From Arcobacteraceae bacterium (lineage in GTDB: Bacteria; Campylobacterota; Campylobacteria; Campylobacterales; Arcobacteraceae): a stretch of DNA of 8,890 bases. Positions 6,290 to 8,890 of the stretch are shown here, piece by piece. The notes beneath the pieces were generated by a model. The model saw only the letters and a program-made list of their open reading frames with translations, did not search any database and was not told the DNA's origin. Within the stretch, counting starts at the first letter, position 1; the number at the start of each line of letters is the position of its first letter. A program made the position numbers and the translations under genes. Location: positions 1 through 8,890 of the forward strand of contig JALNYH010000038.1 of assembly GCA_023229945.1 (NCBI GenBank), written 5' to 3'.

Positions 6290-6310
6290 AAATTATAATC
6301 GTCAATAGTT

Positions 6311-7726
6311 TTAACAAATAACTACAGATTTTATTTCAGTAAATTCTTCTATGGCAAACTGTGGACCTTCCTTGCCAATACCACTTAGCTTAACCCCGCC
6401 ATAAGGCTGTACATCAAATCTAAGTGTTGGGATGTCATTTATTACCACACCACCACAATCAGCCTCATCTATAAATCTTGTACTTAGTTTCAAATCATTA
6501 GTAAAAATAGAATATTGCAATCCATAAGGAGAGTTATTTATTTTGCTCATTGCCTCTTCATAGCTTTTGACTTTTATAAGGCTTACAATCGGAGCAAAAG
6601 CTTCCTCACAAACTATATTCATCTCATCTGTTACTTCACTCATAATAGTTGGATAGAAAAGATTACCCTCTATTTTATTACCCGTTAGTGCCACAGCACC
6701 TTCACTTATAGCAGATTCTACCCATCCTTTTGCTCTAATTAGGGCATCTTCATTTATCAAAGGTCCTATAAAAGTATCACTCTCATAAGGGTCTCCAATA
6801 CGAAGTTTGTTGGTTTCTTGTACCAAAAGTTTTGCAAACTCATCATAAACTGCATCTTGTACATATATTCTTTGTAAGCTTATACACACTTGACCACTAT
6901 TATAAAATGCACCATAAGCACATCTTGATGCAGCAAGTTCCAAATCGGCACTTTTTTCTATAAAAGTAGCTGCATTTCCGCCAAGTTCTAGACTTACTTT
7001 TTTTATTCCTGCATTTTTTGTGATGATTTTACCTACAGGTACGCTTCCCGTAAAGCTAAGAACTCTTGGAATATCACTACTTACCAAAGTACTTCCCACC
7101 TCTACATCACCATATACAAGGCTTAACGCATCTTTGATGGCATAAGGGGAGTCGATAAAAAGCTTACATATTTTATATGCTGTCATTGGAGCTTCAGGAG
7201 TTGGCTTGAGTACTACCGCATTTCCACTTATCAAAGCTGGGGCAATTTTGTGGATGATTAGATTTAGTGGGAAATTAAATGGTGTAATACACGCTACCAC
7301 ACCCACAGGCACTCTTTTATAAAACGCAATAGTTTTTTTGCCACTAGAAGCTATATCTGTAGGAATAGTATGCCCACTAATACCTGCAATTACTTGAGTA
7401 GATAGTTTGATAGTTTCAACTGCACGAGATACCTCTATACGGCTAAAATATATAGGCTTACCCACTTCATCGGTAATAGTTTTGGCTATATCTTCGAGAT
7501 TTTCACTTAGTCTAGATGCCACATCTTCAAGCCAAGCAATTCTTTGAGAGAGTGTAGAGTTTTTACACACAATAGAAGCTTTTTGAGCTATTTGAAGTGC
7601 GTTTATTGTATCTTCTTTTGTACATTTTGGATATCTAGACACTACCATATTTGAGTATGGACTTACTCTATCATCCAGTACATCCCTAGATATTTCAGTA
7701 CTTCCCATAAAAATATTTGCTATCAC
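6311..7726 (-). CDS. NAD(P)-dependent aldehyde dehydrogenase family protein
   Basis: This soluble 471-residue enzyme belongs to the aldehyde dehydrogenase superfamily, which oxidises an aldehyde to the carboxylic acid (or acyl group) with NAD(P)+. All key positions are present: Asn151 in TPFNFP, the cofactor strand VVLKPTPEAP (171-180), FTGSVPVG (225-232), general base Glu247 in LELGGN, catalytic Cys281 in NSGQVCISLQR, and Glu375 in CEEAFAPI. The C-terminal PYGGVKLSGIGKEGP (441-455) is the usual oligomerisation and C-terminal motif. Overall it resembles the lactaldehyde dehydrogenase / non-phosphorylating glyceraldehyde-3-phosphate dehydrogenase branch, but the substrate cannot be set from sequence. 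Start: GTG at 7726, with AAGGGT at 7732-7737 (minus strand) 5 nt upstream. The in-frame ATG six codons later has no ribosome binding site. Confidence 0.93.
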   Translation of the reverse strand: MIANIFMGSTEISRDVLDDRVSPYSNMVVSRYPKCTKEDTINALQIAQKASIVCKNSTLSQRIAWLEDVASRLSENLEDIAKTITDEVGKPIYFSRIEVSRAVETIKLSTQVIAGISGHTIPTDIASSGKKTIAFYKRVPVGVVACITPFNFPLNLIIHKIAPALISGNAVVLKPTPEAPMTAYKICKLFIDSPYAIKDALSLVYGDVEVGSTLVSSDIPRVLSFTGSVPVGKIITKNAGIKKVSLELGGNAATFIEKSADLELAASRCAYGAFYNSGQVCISLQRIYVQDAVYDEFAKLLVQETNKLRIGDPYESDTFIGPLINEDALIRAKGWVESAISEGAVALTGNKIEGNLFYPTIMSEVTDEMNIVCEEAFAPIVSLIKVKSYEEAMSKINNSPYGLQYSIFTNDLKLSTRFIDEADCGGVVINDIPTLRFDVQPYGGVKLSGIGKEGPQFAIEEFTEIKSVVIC

Positions 7727-7753
7727 TTTCTACCCTTGTTTAAAGTTTTTTTC

Positions 7754-7769
7754 ATTGTAACAAAAAAAA
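7754..7769 (-). promoter_or_regulatory. Campylobacter-type sigma-70 promoter for the aldehyde dehydrogenase gene
   Basis: On the minus strand, a run of eight T followed by G (7769-7761) and one base precedes TACAAT (7759-7754). A T-run ending in G just upstream of the -10 box, with no clear -35, is the known pattern of housekeeping promoters in Campylobacter. It lies 27 nt before the GTG start at 7726, leaving room for a short leader with the AAGGGT ribosome binding site. Confidence 0.55.
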
Positions 7770-7805
7770 TATAAAATAGCTATATACTTTTTAAGTTAAA
7801 TCATA

Positions 7806-7823
7806 TATAATAAATACTATAAT
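7806..7823 (+). promoter_or_regulatory. Candidate -10 elements for the lipoprotein gene
   Basis: Two exact TATAAT hexamers occur at 7806-7811 and 7818-7823, about 40-50 nt before the ATG at 7863. No good -35 is seen at the expected distance. The region is very AT-rich, so one or both may be fortuitous. A promoter here is expected because the neighbouring gene to the left is transcribed divergently. Confidence 0.45.
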
Positions 7824-7862
7824 AACATTTTATATTATCAAATAATGCCATAAAGGACTAAA

Positions 7863-8621
7863 ATGAAAAAAATACTCAATTTAATACTACTTCTAAGTAT
7901 ATCTTTTGTAATAGGAGGATGTGAAAAAACAATAGATGTTGCAAAACTACCATCTCACAATATAGAACTATACAAACAAGATAGATATTGTATGGATTAT
8001 CTAAAATTTGAATGTTTGCCAGAAAGCAAAGATAAAAGTTGGCAAAGTATAGAAGATAAAGATTTCTTGGAAATAGATAGTCAAACTCAAAGTAGATTGA
8101 CTCATCTAGAACAAATTATGAAGATGAAATATGAAGAAAGGATAGAAGCAATGCAAAAATATGTTTTAAATAACAAAGATTATGAATTTTTAGAGGCAGT
8201 ATTAATCCAAAACTTCTTTAATAAAAAAGAAGCAGAAATGGAAAAACAATACCCAGGCTTTTGGGGGGATACCCCAAGAAAAGTAAGACATAGATGGATG
8301 AGACTATGTGCTGCAAAAGCAAAGAAATATGGACATACAGATTCTATGGATTATGGAGGATTTCAACAATATATAGAACTATGTGCCAGAATAGGACTAT
8401 ACTTTGATAGTGACCCAAAATGGCAATATATTGTTGATTTTATATCTTTACCTGAAAGTAGAGTTAGAGGATATGCAGGTGCTGCCGTTGATTATATAGA
8501 TTTTACGGTATACAATAAAGATAACGATATGACAGGTGTTAGGTTTACAGATTGGCTATTGAAAGATGCACTAGGACATCTTCCCTACCCAGATAGAAAA
8601 GTACCAAGATTAAATGACTAA
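7863..8621 (+). CDS. Putative lipoprotein, candidate immunity protein for the adjacent Tle1-like effector
   Basis: This 252-residue protein has an N-terminal lipoprotein signal: Lys2-Lys3, a hydrophobic core (4-17) and the lipobox IGGC with Cys20 as the probable lipidated residue. The mature part is periplasmic and polar. The middle (about 65-130) is charged and helical, with many Lys and Glu. The C-terminal half contains an RHRWMRLCAAKAKKYGH stretch, an aromatic-rich helix YGGFQQYIELCARIGLYFD, DPKWQYIVDFI, then a glycine/tyrosine-rich end. I do not recognise a named family. AAAGGA at 7852-7857 is a good ribosome binding site 5 nt before the ATG. The DUF2235 gene follows after 16 nt, so the two are co-transcribed. 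Lipoprotein immunity partners (Tli) beside Tle lipase effectors are well known, which is the basis of the proposed role; function is inferred from context only. Confidence 0.8.
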   Translation: MKKILNLILLLSISFVIGGCEKTIDVAKLPSHNIELYKQDRYCMDYLKFECLPESKDKSWQSIEDKDFLEIDSQTQSRLTHLEQIMKMKYEERIEAMQKYVLNNKDYEFLEAVLIQNFFNKKEAEMEKQYPGFWGDTPRKVRHRWMRLCAAKAKKYGHTDSMDYGGFQQYIELCARIGLYFDSDPKWQYIVDFISLPESRVRGYAGAAVDYIDFTVYNKDNDMTGVRFTDWLLKDALGHLPYPDRKVPRLND

Positions 8622-8637
8622 GAACTAAAGGATAATT

Positions 8638-8890
8638 ATGGCTTGTAAAGTATTACATATTGGTGTTTTTTTTGATGGAACAGGTAATAATAAAATAAAT
8701 GATACTAAAACTAATAGTTTATCAAATATAGCAAAGCTAAGTGACATGTATAGAGATGATATATGGACTAATTCTCAAGGAATAGAACACAAAAGTATAA
8801 TGATATATAAAGAAGGAGTTGGCACAAGAAAAGATGAAAATTCACTTGATTTAGCAAGTGGAGGTGGTGGAGCTAAGAGGATAAATGAAG
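8638..8890 (+). CDS. DUF2235 protein, Tle1-like type VI secretion phospholipase effector (3' truncated)
   Basis: The frame opens at ATG 8638 and runs off the right edge after 84 codons. AAAGGA at 8627-8632 is a strong ribosome binding site 5 nt upstream. The N-terminus VLHIGVFFDGTGNNKIND (residues 5-22) is the hallmark first strand of DUF2235, the alpha/beta-hydrolase domain of Tle1-type effectors. SLSNIAKLSDMY and IYKEGVGTRKDEN follow, as in the family, where a start, Asn-rich loop and Gly-x-Gly segment precede the nucleophile region. The catalytic GxSxG serine and the rest of the triad lie outside the window, so activity cannot be judged. There is no signal peptide, consistent with delivery by a type VI secretion system. 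The preceding lipoprotein is the likely immunity partner. Confidence 0.8.
   Translation, partial: MACKVLHIGVFFDGTGNNKINDTKTNSLSNIAKLSDMYRDDIWTNSQGIEHKSIMIYKEGVGTRKDENSLDLASGGGGAKRINE

Noticed and set aside
7739..7850. Small gene or RNA in the divergent gap
   Set aside because: The stretch is almost entirely A and T, with no stable hairpin and no open frame with a ribosome binding site. Promoter elements explain it.

Overview
The window is AT-rich DNA with strong A/T third-position bias and short intergenic gaps. One promoter has a T-run followed by G just upstream of its -10 box, as in Campylobacter. Together with the HypB-C-D-E-A proteins, this suggests a member of the Campylobacterota (Arcobacter, Sulfurimonas or Sulfurovum type). 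The genus is not resolved, and this is inference from sequence style and protein resemblance only.

Positions 1-4996 (+ strand) are a [NiFe]-hydrogenase maturation and nickel-handling block. It contains the tail of a HupE/UreJ-like membrane protein, a translationally coupled DUF4213/DUF364 protein, then hypB, hypC, hypD, hypE and hypA. hypB-hypC-hypD are tightly packed and overlapping. HypC and HypD assemble the Fe(CN)2CO unit, HypE makes the cyanide-donating thiocyanate, and HypA/HypB insert nickel. HypF, which supplies the carbamoyl group, and the hydrogenase subunits are not in the window and presumably lie outside it.

The block is interrupted by three repeat-rich gaps. Two carry copies of a composite element of about 110-115 bp, built from diverged, mutually inverted palindromes plus extra half-palindromes (891-1014 and 3336-3468). 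The DUF364-hypB and hypE-hypA gaps also carry 7-bp tandem arrays just upstream of the ribosome binding sites of hypB and hypA. The hypE-hypA gap additionally holds two small hairpins.

Positions 4988-7726 (- strand) hold a radical SAM protein of the HemN/HemW/ChuW superfamily, whose end overlaps hypA by 9 bp tail to tail, and an NAD(P)-dependent aldehyde dehydrogenase upstream of it.

Positions 7727-7862 are a divergent promoter region. From 7863 rightward (+ strand) lies a lipoprotein gene, followed 16 nt later by the start of a DUF2235 protein (Tle1-like type VI secretion phospholipase family). The pair is arranged like a lipase effector with its periplasmic lipoprotein immunity protein. This lipoprotein is the least characterised gene in the window and, with the DUF364 protein, the best candidate for new biology. 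No RNA gene, CRISPR array, insertion sequence or attachment site was seen.
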